From Clostridiales bacterium UBA2432 (GTDB lineage Bacteria > Bacillota > Clostridia > Lachnospirales > Vallitaleaceae), in assembly GCA_002342805.1 (NCBI GenBank), contig DDQW01000102.1:1-28505 (forward strand): a stretch of DNA of 28,505 bases, in the 5' to 3' direction. The position numbers were made by a program, and so were the translations under genes. The notes beneath the pieces were generated by a model. That model made no database searches and was not told the origin of the DNA. It saw only the letters and a list, made by a program, of their open reading frames with translations. Below are positions 7,099 through 15,251 of the stretch, piece by piece. Position 1 is the first letter of the stretch; each line of letters starts with the position of its first letter.

Positions 7099-7941
7099 AT
7101 GCGATTAGTTGTAGATAGTTCTAGCGATTTACCTAAAGAAATTATTGAAAAGCACAATATACATGTGGTACCCTTAACTGTATCCATTGATGGAGATGAT
7201 TATCAAGACGGTGTTGATATTACATCCACTGAGTTTTATGCAAGACTAGAAAATAGTATTAATGCGCCTAAAACATCTCAAGTCGTACCGGAACAATTTA
7301 TTGAAGCGTTCACAAAAATATTAAATGAAGATGAAGAAATTATTTGCATTACAATCGGGTCTGCGGCCAGTGGTACATGCCAATCAGCTTTTCTTGCAAA
7401 AGAAGAAGTGGATTCAGAACGTATCAGTATTATTGACAGTAATGGCCTATGCATGGGAACCGGTTATTTGGCAATTATCGCGGCTAATATGATTGACCAG
7501 GGAAAGACACGTGACGAAATTGTTGAGGTTCTAACTCCCTTAACACAGAATAAGATTGAGCATTTGTTTTGTGTGGATACGTTGGAATATCTTAAAAAAG
7601 GTGGTAGAATTAGAGCGTCCAAAGCACTTGTTGCTGAAATATTAAACATAAAACCAGTCCTCAATGTTAAAGACGCATTAACTGAAACTATTGGCAAAGT
7701 ACGTGGACGAAAAAAAATTATTCCCTATTATTTGGCACACATAGAAAATACTATGGATTTTGAAGCAAGCCCATTTTTATCTGTGGCACATAGTGTAGAT
7801 GAACCCTTTGCGCTTGAGTTTATCCAAGCATTTAGAGAAAAATTTAATTGGGAAAAACCTATATATATATCAGAATTGGGAGCAACCATTGGCACACATG
7901 CAGGTCCCGGTGTTCTAGCAACCTTTTATATCAAAAAATAA
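7099..7941 (+). CDS. DegV family fatty-acid-binding protein
   Basis: A 280-aa cytoplasmic protein of the DegV/FakB-like family. Members bind a fatty acid between two domains, and FakB proteins present it to the kinase FakA for phosphorylation. The N-terminal strand and loop with the Ser-rich motif VVDSSSDLP at 4-12 is the family signature. Further typical segments are HVVPLTVSIDGDDYQDGVDI at about 22-41, a TSQVVP motif near 59-64, the ITIGSAASGTCQSA loop around 90-103, and the KGGRIR motif near 167-172. The 280-aa length is normal. The start follows AGGAGAG. No fakA partner is in the window, so a FakB role is possible but not shown. It appears to head a unit with the lipoprotein gene 55 bases downstream and leuS. 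Confidence 0.92.
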   Translation: MRLVVDSSSDLPKEIIEKHNIHVVPLTVSIDGDDYQDGVDITSTEFYARLENSINAPKTSQVVPEQFIEAFTKILNEDEEIICITIGSAASGTCQSAFLAKEEVDSERISIIDSNGLCMGTGYLAIIAANMIDQGKTRDEIVEVLTPLTQNKIEHLFCVDTLEYLKKGGRIRASKALVAEILNIKPVLNVKDALTETIGKVRGRKKIIPYYLAHIENTMDFEASPFLSVAHSVDEPFALEFIQAFREKFNWEKPIYISELGATIGTHAGPGVLATFYIKK

Positions 7942-7996
7942 TGTTTAATGCATCAAAGCTGATAGAGATATTGGCTTAATTGTGGAGGAATAAAGA

Positions 7997-8812
7997 ATGA
8001 AAAAAGCAATGATACTGGTATTGATAGGCATTATGTCTCTGAACTTATCAGGCTGTAAAAACGATGTATCTCAAGACGTGTATGCGAATGCTGCAATCGT
8101 CGAAGAGAATACGACAGAGGAAGAATATGTAGAAGCAGACGATGTGGATGCAGACGAAATGGATGCAGCAGAAGTGGAAATGGTCCAAGCAACCGAAGAA
8201 GTTGTTGAGGAATCCATGAATTATCCGCTTGCGAGTGAGCCGATGGATTATGATATCGAGGCCCTAAAAACCATAGAAGGTGAACCCGTTGAAGATGAAG
8301 ACATTTATGTATCTATTGAAGTCCTGATGCGTAAAATATATTATAATTATTATTTCACCCCAAGTATAGATATGGAAAGCGGATTAATCGATGATTCTAA
8401 TATGGCCTTGTTTTCGATAGCCTATATAATGCAACATGACAATGAAGGATTACCTTTTGATTATGCAAGCTATCAATTGACCATTCCTCGTGAGAAAGTG
8501 GCTGAGATTGTTGCAGAATATTTCAGAAGAGATTTAGATGTACATGGAAGTTATGAAGACTTTAGAGTAGAATATAATGAAGAAAAAGAAGCTTATAATG
8601 TGATTGTTGAAGATGATCAATGGGAAGTAGATTTGGTCATGAATGAAATTCGTCAATTGAATGAAACAACATACCGTGTCATATGTGATCTTCCACGTAA
8701 GACAAGCGGAGTCATTGAACAGCAAATTGAGGCAATGATTACATATGAAGAAGAAACGCCGATCATAATCTATTATATGATTCGTGATAAAGAAGAAACG
8801 ACAGAAGAATAA
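7997..8812 (+). CDS. Hypothetical acidic lipoprotein
   Basis: A 271-aa predicted lipoprotein of unknown function. Residues 1-19 form a signal peptide with lipobox LSGC, and Cys20 is the acylated residue. Residues 24-75 are extremely acidic, with runs of Glu, Asp, Ala and Val, and form a likely flexible linker. From about 95 to 265 lies a mixed alpha/beta domain with aromatic segments (KIYYNYYF, YASYQLTIP, FRRDLDVHGSYEDF) and a beta-rich C-terminal half ending in EETPIIIYYMIRD. I do not recognise its family. AGGA(GG) precedes the ATG. The stop codon lies 16 bases before the leuS start, so the two are probably co-transcribed. The layout of lipid anchor, acidic spacer and folded domain matches that of the thioredoxin-like lipoprotein at 49-687. 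Confidence 0.85.
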   Translation: MKKAMILVLIGIMSLNLSGCKNDVSQDVYANAAIVEENTTEEEYVEADDVDADEMDAAEVEMVQATEEVVEESMNYPLASEPMDYDIEALKTIEGEPVEDEDIYVSIEVLMRKIYYNYYFTPSIDMESGLIDDSNMALFSIAYIMQHDNEGLPFDYASYQLTIPREKVAEIVAEYFRRDLDVHGSYEDFRVEYNEEKEAYNVIVEDDQWEVDLVMNEIRQLNETTYRVICDLPRKTSGVIEQQIEAMITYEEETPIIIYYMIRDKEETTEE

Positions 8813-8828
8813 TTTAGAGGAGGACATT

Positions 8829-11237
8829 ATGTCTACGAACTATGAGTTTAAACAGATTGAGCAAAAATGGCGAACATATTGGAGTGATCACCCGATTAAT
8901 GAGCCTGCAGAGGGAAAAGAAAAATACTATTGTCTAGATATGTTTCCGTATCCGTCCGGAAGTGGACTACATGTTGGCCACTGGCGAGGATATGTACTGA
9001 GTGATGTATGGAGCCGATATAAAATACTTCAAGGATATCATGTATTACATCCAATGGGATGGGATGCTTTTGGCCTACCGGCAGAGAATTATGCCATTAC
9101 AATGGGGGTACATCCTGCAAAAGCAACGGCTGAAAACGTTGCTAACTTTAAAAAGCAATTAAAAGAAATCAGTGCGGTTTATGATTGGTCAAAAGAATTG
9201 AATACAACCGATCCCAAATTTTATAAATGGACACAATGGATTTTTGTCAAAATGTTCAAAGAAGGTTTGGCTTACGAAAAAGAGATGCCCATTAACTGGT
9301 GTCCTTCATGTAAAACAGGACTTGCAAATGAAGAAGTTGTTAATGGAGAATGTGAACGTTGTGGCTCTGAAGTAACAAAGAAAAATCTACGACAGTGGAT
9401 GTTAAAGATTACAGCCTATGCGGAACGATTACTCGAAGATCTTGATAAACTTGAATGGCCGGATAAAGTTAAAAAAATGCAAGCCGACTGGATTGGTAAA
9501 TCATACGGGGCCGAGGTCGATTTTAAAATCGACGGTCATGATGAAAGCATTCGCGTATTTACAACGCGTCCGGATACATTATACGGTGCAACATTTATGG
9601 TTTTGGCGCCTGAACATCGATTAGTTGCTGAGTTAACAAGTGAAGAGCAAAAAACAGCGGTTGAAAAATATGTTTTTGATGCATCCATGAAATCCAATGT
9701 TGACCGTATGCAAGATAAAGAAAAAACAGGCGTATTTACCGGAAGTTATGCGATTAACCCCTTAAACGGTGAGAAGCTCCAAGTATGGATATCGGACTAT
9801 GTCTTAGCAGACTATGGTACCGGAGCGATTATGTGTGTTCCGGCACATGATGAGCGTGACTTTTCATTTGCAAAAACCTTTGATTTACCGATTATTCAAG
9901 TTATTGCCAAAGATGGTATCGAGGTTGAACTTGAAGAAGCCTATACGGATGTTGGAGTCATGATTAATTCCGGAGAGTTTAGCGGAATGCCATCCGATGA
10001 GACCAAAGAAAAAGTGGGCGATTATTTAGAAGAAAAAGGCATTGGAACAAAAACAGTAAATTATAAGTTGCGTGATTGGGTATTTTCTCGTCAACGGTAT
10101 TGGGGAGAACCAATTCCGGTTGTGCATTGCCCTTATTGTGGTATTGTTCCTGTTCCTGAAGAAGAATTACCCGTTGTATTGCCTGAAGTAGAAAGCTATG
10201 AGCCTACAGGCACCGGAGAATCTCCTTTAGCAGCGATTGATGAATGGGTCAATACAACATGTCCTGCATGTGGAAAACCGGCAAAACGTGAAACCAATAC
10301 AATGCCGCAATGGGCAGGGTCATCATGGTACTTCTTACGGTATGTTGATGTGAACAATGATCAAGAACTTGTGTCAAAAGAAGTTGCAAAAAAATGGTTG
10401 CCGGTGGATATGTATGTCGGTGGTATTGAACATGCCGTTTTACATTTACTGTATTCACGTTTCTATACAAAATTCTTGTATGATATTGGTGTTGTTGATT
10501 TTGAGGAACCTTTTAAGCGCCTCTTTAATCAAGGAATGATTTGTAAAAACGGCGCCAAGATGAGTAAATCTAAAGGAAATGTTGTATCACCGGACGAATT
10601 AGTTGAAAATTATGGCTGTGATTCGCTAAGAATGTACGAACTTTTTGTTGGACCTCCGGAACTTGATTCAGAGTGGGATGACCGAGGTATTGAAGGTGTT
10701 TATCGTTTCATGAACAAGGTTTGGAACTTAGTGTCTGATAATGTAGGTAAATCTGTAGAGCGTACAAAAGAATTAGAAAAACTTCACCATACCTTAATCT
10801 TTGAAGTGACTGACCGTTTAAACAAGTTTAACTTAAACACAACAGTTAGTGCCTTTATGGAATATACCAATAAATTGACGCAGTATGCACGTGAACATGA
10901 TGGTGTAGACCACGAAACATTAAAAGATATCGCGCGTCTATTAGCTCCGTTTACCCCTCATATGGCTGAAGAATTATGGTCCATGTTAGGTGCGACACGT
11001 AGTATTTTTGAAAGTGGTTGGCCAGAATACGACCTTGAAAAAATGAAGGAAGATCAACTGACAATGCCGATTCAGATTAATGGAAAAGTACGAAGTACAA
11101 TCCAAGTATCTGTGGATGCAACAAAAGAAGAAATTCTTGAACAAGTACGGGCAGAGATTGGGCCTAAGCTTGAAGGAAAGACAGTGGTTAAAGAAATTGT
11201 CGTTCCAAAGAAAATAATTAATATTGTTGTAAAATAA
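8829..11237 (+). CDS. leuS: Leucyl-tRNA synthetase
   Basis: Class I aminoacyl-tRNA synthetase that charges tRNA-Leu; 802 aa, typical of the bacterial form. The HIGH motif appears as HVGH at 48-51 and the KMSKS loop at 577-581. A zinc module has Cys158/Cys161 and Cys175/Cys178. The CP1 editing domain that removes mischarged amino acids contains the threonine-rich TTRPDT motif at 245-250 and the VPAHDERD segment with the conserved Asp. A second insertion holds further C-x-x-C pairs (HCPYC, CPAC). The anticodon-binding and C-terminal tRNA-binding domains follow. An upstream in-frame ATG (8784) would add 15 residues but lies inside the preceding gene; AGGAGG at 8818-8823 sets the start at 8829. 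The short gap leaves no room for a T-box leader. Confidence 0.98.
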   Translation: MSTNYEFKQIEQKWRTYWSDHPINEPAEGKEKYYCLDMFPYPSGSGLHVGHWRGYVLSDVWSRYKILQGYHVLHPMGWDAFGLPAENYAITMGVHPAKATAENVANFKKQLKEISAVYDWSKELNTTDPKFYKWTQWIFVKMFKEGLAYEKEMPINWCPSCKTGLANEEVVNGECERCGSEVTKKNLRQWMLKITAYAERLLEDLDKLEWPDKVKKMQADWIGKSYGAEVDFKIDGHDESIRVFTTRPDTLYGATFMVLAPEHRLVAELTSEEQKTAVEKYVFDASMKSNVDRMQDKEKTGVFTGSYAINPLNGEKLQVWISDYVLADYGTGAIMCVPAHDERDFSFAKTFDLPIIQVIAKDGIEVELEEAYTDVGVMINSGEFSGMPSDETKEKVGDYLEEKGIGTKTVNYKLRDWVFSRQRYWGEPIPVVHCPYCGIVPVPEEELPVVLPEVESYEPTGTGESPLAAIDEWVNTTCPACGKPAKRETNTMPQWAGSSWYFLRYVDVNNDQELVSKEVAKKWLPVDMYVGGIEHAVLHLLYSRFYTKFLYDIGVVDFEEPFKRLFNQGMICKNGAKMSKSKGNVVSPDELVENYGCDSLRMYELFVGPPELDSEWDDRGIEGVYRFMNKVWNLVSDNVGKSVERTKELEKLHHTLIFEVTDRLNKFNLNTTVSAFMEYTNKLTQYAREHDGVDHETLKDIARLLAPFTPHMAEELWSMLGATRSIFESGWPEYDLEKMKEDQLTMPIQINGKVRSTIQVSVDATKEEILEQVRAEIGPKLEGKTVVKEIVVPKKIINIVVK

Positions 11238-11246
11238 GTGGACACA

Positions 11247-11275
11247 TTGACAACAAGCATTTTTTTGTATAGAAT
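11247..11275 (+). promoter_or_regulatory. Strong sigma-A-type promoter of the isocitrate dehydrogenase gene
   Basis: A perfect TTGACA (11247-11252) and TAGAAT (11270-11275) are separated by 17 bases. It begins 9 bases after the leuS stop codon, showing that the next gene has its own transcription start near 11282. A T6 run lies in the spacer. Confidence 0.75.
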
Positions 11276-11291
11276 TACATTTAAGTGTAAT
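11274..11291. promoter_or_regulatory. 18-bp near-perfect palindrome over the start site, possible operator
   Basis: ATTACATTTAAGTGTAAT is an 18-bp inverted repeat with one non-complementary pair (T/G). It overlaps the end of the -10 box and the predicted transcription start of the isocitrate dehydrogenase gene, a classical repressor position. The binding protein is unknown; it does not match the Rex consensus. Confidence 0.45.
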
Positions 11292-11331
11292 ATTATAAAC
11301 ATAACTCAAATGACAATCGAAAGGAAATGAT

Positions 11332-12477
11332 ATGGATTATTTAAACCATTTTGAACAATTAGTGAAAAAACAACTTGAACGTGTTGAAGCGATGAAGCAA
11401 CAGGAAGATTTTGTGGATTACAGTAAACTTGATAAAATTGTCATAGGTACCGTTGGAGGCGATGGAATCGGTCCTGCAATTACAGCTCAAGCTGAACGAA
11501 TTCTTGCTTATCTCTTAGCAGATGATATAAAAGCCGGGAAAGTTGAACTTAGAACGATTGAAGACTTAACGATTGAAAAAAGAGCTGAAGTTGGCCAAGC
11601 AATTCCGGATTCTGTACTAGTGGAATTGAAAAAATGTGATGTTATTCTAAAAGGCCCGACAACAACACCAAGAAAAGGTGACCCGTGGCCAAATATTGAA
11701 AGCGCAAACGTTGCAATGCGTAAGGAATTGGACTTATTTGCAAACGTTCGTCCTGTCAATGTTCCTGAAAAAGGTCTTGATTGGACATTCTTCCGTGAAA
11801 ACACTGAAGGTGCTTATGTTTTAGGTAGTGAAGGCGTTAATATTACTGAAGACTTAGCATTTGACTTTAAAGTTATAACAAGCCAAGGTGCTGAACGAAT
11901 TATCCGTGCCGCTTTTGAATTTGCCAAGAAAAATGATAAAAAGCGTGTGACGTGTGTTACCAAGGCAAATGTTATTAAAACAACAGATGGTAAATTCTTA
12001 GACGTATTTAAAAAAGTTGCCGAAGAATATCCGGGAATCGAAGCTGATGACTGGTACATCGATATCATGACGGCTAAGCTTGTTGACGAAAAACGTCGTA
12101 AAGATTTCCAAGTTATGGTCTTACCAAACCTTTATGGAGATATATTAACAGATGAAGCAGCAGAGTTCCAAGGTGGTGTTGGTACAGCAGGTAGTGCTAA
12201 TCTTGGTAAGCGTTATGCAATGTTTGAAGCTATCCATGGATCAGCACCAAGAATGGTTGATGAAGGACGTGATATTTATGCGGATCCATCAAGTATTATT
12301 CGAGCAGGTGCCATGCTTTTAAATCATATTGGATATACAAAAGAAGCTGATAAGTTGTTTAAAGCATTAGATATTTGTGGACAAACAGAAAAGAAAATCC
12401 AGTTGACTGGTCGTGATACTGGCGCAACAAGTGCTGAGTATGCAGACTATATTATGGAGACCATCGAAAAACTATAA
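11332..12477 (+). CDS. icd: Isocitrate/isopropylmalate family dehydrogenase, probably isocitrate dehydrogenase
   Basis: Oxidative decarboxylase of the beta-hydroxyacid family, 381 aa. The substrate motif S-x-N-x-x-x-R (Ser124, Asn126, Arg130) followed by Arg140 matches isocitrate dehydrogenase rather than isopropylmalate dehydrogenase. Also visible are RENTEG at 155-160, Tyr162, Lys211 in TKANVIK, Asp244, and the metal ligands Asp270/Asp274 in NLYGDILTD. The product would be 2-oxoglutarate for glutamate synthesis. At the cofactor pocket, HGSAPRM (302-308) has Arg-Met where E. coli NADP enzyme has Lys344-Tyr345 and NAD enzymes commonly have Asp-Ile, so cofactor preference cannot be read with confidence. 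AAGGAAAT precedes the ATG. The gene is monocistronic between its own promoter and a strong terminator, with no other TCA-cycle gene nearby. Confidence 0.9.
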   Translation: MDYLNHFEQLVKKQLERVEAMKQQEDFVDYSKLDKIVIGTVGGDGIGPAITAQAERILAYLLADDIKAGKVELRTIEDLTIEKRAEVGQAIPDSVLVELKKCDVILKGPTTTPRKGDPWPNIESANVAMRKELDLFANVRPVNVPEKGLDWTFFRENTEGAYVLGSEGVNITEDLAFDFKVITSQGAERIIRAAFEFAKKNDKKRVTCVTKANVIKTTDGKFLDVFKKVAEEYPGIEADDWYIDIMTAKLVDEKRRKDFQVMVLPNLYGDILTDEAAEFQGGVGTAGSANLGKRYAMFEAIHGSAPRMVDEGRDIYADPSSIIRAGAMLLNHIGYTKEADKLFKALDICGQTEKKIQLTGRDTGATSAEYADYIMETIEKL

Positions 12478-12497
12478 AAAAGAATGATTGAAACTAT

Positions 12498-12532
12498 AAA
12501 AATCCCGAGTTCATTGTGAACTCGGGATTTTT
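12498..12532. terminator. Bidirectional intrinsic terminator between convergent genes
   Basis: A perfect 16-bp stem (AAAAATCCCGAGTTCA at 12498-12513 and its complement at 12517-12532) closes on the loop TTG. It has A-runs on the left and T-runs on the right, so it can stop transcription of the dehydrogenase gene from the left and of the ABC-F gene from the right. Confidence 0.92.
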
Positions 12533-12552
12533 ATGATTTTTTATTGTACGTG

Positions 12553-14445
12553 TTATTGTAAGCTTTCCCATTGGTTTAACTTTTCTTCTAATTCGACTTC
12601 AAGACTGTTCTTTTCTTTCATCAGTGCACTGGATTTTTCATAGTTTAAAAAAATCTCTTCATGGGTAAGTTCTTCATCAATAGCTTCCATACGTGTCTCG
12701 ATTGAAGTGATCTTGGCCTCGAGCTCATCAATTTGATTTTGTAATTTTCGCTCATCTTTTTGTTGTTGCTTCATGCGCTCCCAATTTTGTTTGTTTTCAG
12801 AGGCATTTGGGTTTTCACTAATATTGACCATATCTGAGGCATTTTCTTCTTCTTTTTTTTCAATATAATAATCATAGCTGCCATGATATTCTTTGATACG
12901 TTCTTGATCTAACTCCCAGACCTTTGTCGCAACACGATTAATAAAATATCGATCATGAGAGATAAAGAGAATCGTTCCGGTATAATGACGCAAAGCTTTT
13001 TCCAGAACCTCTTTTGAAATCATATCGAGGTGGTTGGTGGGCTCATCGAGTAATAAGAAGTTTCCTTTTGCAAGCATGAGTTTAGCTAAGGATAAACGAC
13101 CTTTTTCTCCTCCGGACAAGGTGCCGACTTGTTTGAAAACATCATCACCGGTAAATAAAAACGAAGCCAGCAGATTTCTGATTTTACGCATTTCCATAGT
13201 TGGAAAATCTTCGGCGATTTCTTCAACGAGGGTAAGGGATTCGTTGAGTGTTGTATGTTCCTGGTCATAATAAGCGATTTCAACAGACTGGCCGATTTTG
13301 GCTGAACCGCCAATAGGTTTTAAATCTCCAAGAAGGAGTTTTAGCAAGGATGACTTCCCGGTCCCATTTTTTCCGATTAAAGCGATACGTTCGCCTTTAT
13401 ATATATTAAGATTCGCATCAGAAAATAAAGGCACATTGTCATAGCCAAGAGAGAGGTCTTTTAATTGCAATACATCCATTCCGCTTTCTCTTTTTGGATT
13501 TAAGGCTAATCGCATATTGTCTTGTAAGTCGATAGGCTTATCAAGAGGATCAATTTTTTCAAGGGCTTTTTCTCGACTTACAGCGCGTTTGATAAATTTT
13601 TCCTGTTTAAAGGAACGAAGCTGCTTAATGATGGCTTCTTGACGTTTGATCTCCGCTTGCTGTTCTTCGTAATGTTTTGTTGCTATGTATTGATCAAATT
13701 CTTTTTTTTGTACAAAAGCAGTATAATTTCCTTGATAAACACTAGCTTTACCCAGTTCAATATCGACAATTTTATGAACGATACGATCTAGAAAATATCG
13801 ATCATGAGAAATAATCAAAAGTGTTCCTTTATAATTATTAAGGTAATTCTCTAACCAGCGAATCGCCTCCAAATCTAAGTGGTTTGTAGGCTCATCTAAG
13901 AAGAGGAGATCCGGCTGTATGAGAAGTAAGCGCCCAAGGGCTAAGCGGGTTTTTTGTCCGCCGGATAATGTGGATACATTTTGACTCCAACTGGATTCGG
14001 GGAATCCTAGACCTTTAAGGATTCCTTTAATCCGGCTTTCATAGCTATAGCCATCCATCGATTCAAAATCTTCAATGGCTTTATGGTAGTCATGAATTGT
14101 TTTCTCGTCGGGCGTTGAATGGGCCATTTGCTGCTCATAAGTTTTAATAGTCGTGTCTAAGGTCAGAAGCGCCTGATCGGCAGAGTGCAATTCATCATAA
14201 ACTGTATTATGGGATGAATAATCAACGGTTTGAGATAAATAACCGATGCTTGTCCCGTTTTTTAAGAATATATCTCCGGAATCCGGTGTCAATTCCCCGG
14301 TCAATACTTTGAACAGTGTTGTTTTTCCGGCGCCGTTGACGCCAACAATGGCTGTTTGTTCACCTTCATTTACATGAAAGGAAACATTTTTTAATATCTT
14401 TTCGGAAATATATGAAAATTCAATGTTTTGACATGATAATAACAT
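12553..14445 (-). CDS. ABC-F family ribosome-associated ATPase (YdiF-like)
   Basis: Cytoplasmic ABC-F protein with two ATPase domains and no membrane segment, 630 aa. Family members bind the ribosomal E site and relieve stalling or antibiotic inhibition. Domain 1 has Walker A GVNGAGKTT at 35-43, signature LSGGQ at 160-164 and Walker B ending LDEPTNH with Glu185. The interdomain linker, which contacts P-site tRNA, spans about 245-320 and is rich in Lys, Arg and Gln. Domain 2 has Walker A GKNGTGKSS at 358-366, LSGGE at 443-447 and Glu468. A C-terminal charged coiled coil covers about 535-630, as in YdiF/Uup-type members. AGGAGG on the minus strand lies 10 bases before the ATG. It is divergent from rex; in Bacillus subtilis ydiF also lies near rex (ydiH), which supports a YdiF-type assignment. 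A resistance role is possible but not shown. Confidence 0.95.
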   Translation of the reverse strand: MLLSCQNIEFSYISEKILKNVSFHVNEGEQTAIVGVNGAGKTTLFKVLTGELTPDSGDIFLKNGTSIGYLSQTVDYSSHNTVYDELHSADQALLTLDTTIKTYEQQMAHSTPDEKTIHDYHKAIEDFESMDGYSYESRIKGILKGLGFPESSWSQNVSTLSGGQKTRLALGRLLLIQPDLLFLDEPTNHLDLEAIRWLENYLNNYKGTLLIISHDRYFLDRIVHKIVDIELGKASVYQGNYTAFVQKKEFDQYIATKHYEEQQAEIKRQEAIIKQLRSFKQEKFIKRAVSREKALEKIDPLDKPIDLQDNMRLALNPKRESGMDVLQLKDLSLGYDNVPLFSDANLNIYKGERIALIGKNGTGKSSLLKLLLGDLKPIGGSAKIGQSVEIAYYDQEHTTLNESLTLVEEIAEDFPTMEMRKIRNLLASFLFTGDDVFKQVGTLSGGEKGRLSLAKLMLAKGNFLLLDEPTNHLDMISKEVLEKALRHYTGTILFISHDRYFINRVATKVWELDQERIKEYHGSYDYYIEKKEEENASDMVNISENPNASENKQNWERMKQQQKDERKLQNQIDELEAKITSIETRMEAIDEELTHEEIFLNYEKSSALMKEKNSLEVELEEKLNQWESLQ

Positions 14446-14473
14446 ACGATAACATCCTCCTAAATTCTATATA

Positions 14474-14502
14474 ATAATAGCATTGTTCAGCAATAAGTTC
14501 AA
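14474..14502 (-). promoter_or_regulatory. Promoter of the ABC-F gene
   Basis: On the minus strand, TTGAAC (complement of 14497-14502) is separated by 17 bases from TATTAT (complement of 14474-14479). The -10 is preceded by TGC, giving an extended -10. It lies back to back with the rex promoter, whose -35 box begins 8 bases away. Confidence 0.65.
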
Positions 14503-14509
14503 TTCATAT

Positions 14510-14527
14510 TTGACAGTGATTTAACAA
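14510..14527. promoter_or_regulatory. Candidate Rex operator (autoregulation)
   Basis: TTGACAGTGATTTAACAA fits the Rex consensus TTGTTAA-N4-TTAACAA at 11 of 14 defined positions. The right half is perfect and the left half keeps TTG and one further base. It overlaps the -35 box and spacer of the rex promoter, where repressor binding would block transcription. Rex autoregulation is known in several Gram-positive bacteria; binding here is inference. Confidence 0.5.
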
Positions 14528-14538
14528 AAGGATATAAT
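14510..14538 (+). promoter_or_regulatory. Consensus promoter of the rex operon
   Basis: TTGACA (14510-14515) and TATAAT (14533-14538) match the consensus exactly with the ideal 17-base spacer. Transcription would start near 14545, about 44 bases before the rex ATG. Confidence 0.85.
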
Positions 14539-14588
14539 TAAGTTAATTTCATAGAAAAAATAGGATAAATGAAATAGGAGGCATTATA

Positions 14589-15242
14589 ATGTCAGATAAT
14601 CATAAACAGGAAATGAAGAAGATATCAACGGCAGTAATAAAACGACTTCCGAGATACTATCGATATCTTGGTGAATTATTAGAGAATGATGTCGTAAGGA
14701 TTTCATCAAAAGAATTAAGTCAGCGTATGAACGTAACGGCATCACAAATACGACAGGATTTAAATAATTTTGGCGGATTTGGACAACAGGGTTATGGTTA
14801 CAATGTTGAGTTTTTGTATAGTGAAATCGGCAAGATTTTAGGTCTAGAGAAAACCTATAATATTATTATCGTAGGTTCAGGTAATTTGGGCCAAGCATTA
14901 GCTAACTACATTGATTTTGAAAAAAGAGGGTTTGTCATTAAAGGCCTTTTTGACGTGAATCCTCGACTCATCGGTATTCAAGTAAGGGGTATTGAGATTC
15001 GGGATATCGACCAGATGGAAGAATTTGTCAAAAATAATCATATTGATATTGCCGTTTTAACCTTGCCAAAGCAGAAGGCGCCAAAACTAGCTAATGATTT
15101 AGCTGACTGGGGCGTTAAAGGGTTGTGGAATTTTGCACCCATTGATTTGCAGATTAAAAACGATAAAGTCATTGTAGAAAATGTACATTTAGCAGAAAGC
15201 TTAATGACCTTATCATATCGGGTAAAAGATCAATTAGAATAG
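14589..15242 (+). CDS. rex: Rex, NADH-sensing transcriptional repressor
   Basis: A 217-aa dimeric repressor of fermentation and respiration genes that leaves DNA when NADH is high. The N-terminal winged helix (about 14-75) contains LPRYYRYL, the recognition-helix segment around SQIRQDL (52-58), and the wing FGGFGQQGYGY. The NAD(H)-binding Rossmann domain starts with the G-x-G-x-x-G motif VGSGNLG at 95-101. The C-terminal FAPIDL motif and swapped helix are typical of the family. AGGAGG precedes the ATG by about 6 bases. It heads a likely operon with the coiled-coil gene, acpS, nnr and alr. A perfect promoter with an overlapping Rex-like site lies upstream. Confidence 0.97.
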   Translation: MSDNHKQEMKKISTAVIKRLPRYYRYLGELLENDVVRISSKELSQRMNVTASQIRQDLNNFGGFGQQGYGYNVEFLYSEIGKILGLEKTYNIIIVGSGNLGQALANYIDFEKRGFVIKGLFDVNPRLIGIQVRGIEIRDIDQMEEFVKNNHIDIAVLTLPKQKAPKLANDLADWGVKGLWNFAPIDLQIKNDKVIVENVHLAESLMTLSYRVKDQLE

Positions 15243-15251
15243 AGGAAATAT

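Noticed and set aside
8534..8827. A 97-codon minus-strand frame across the end of the lipoprotein gene
   Set aside because: Its composition (Phe/Ile runs) is the complement of an acidic coding sequence; no start signal and no homology by eye.
8812..8829. A T-box leader expected before leuS
   Set aside because: Only 16 bases separate leuS from the preceding gene and no specifier or antiterminator structure can fit. The gap before gatC is also too short.
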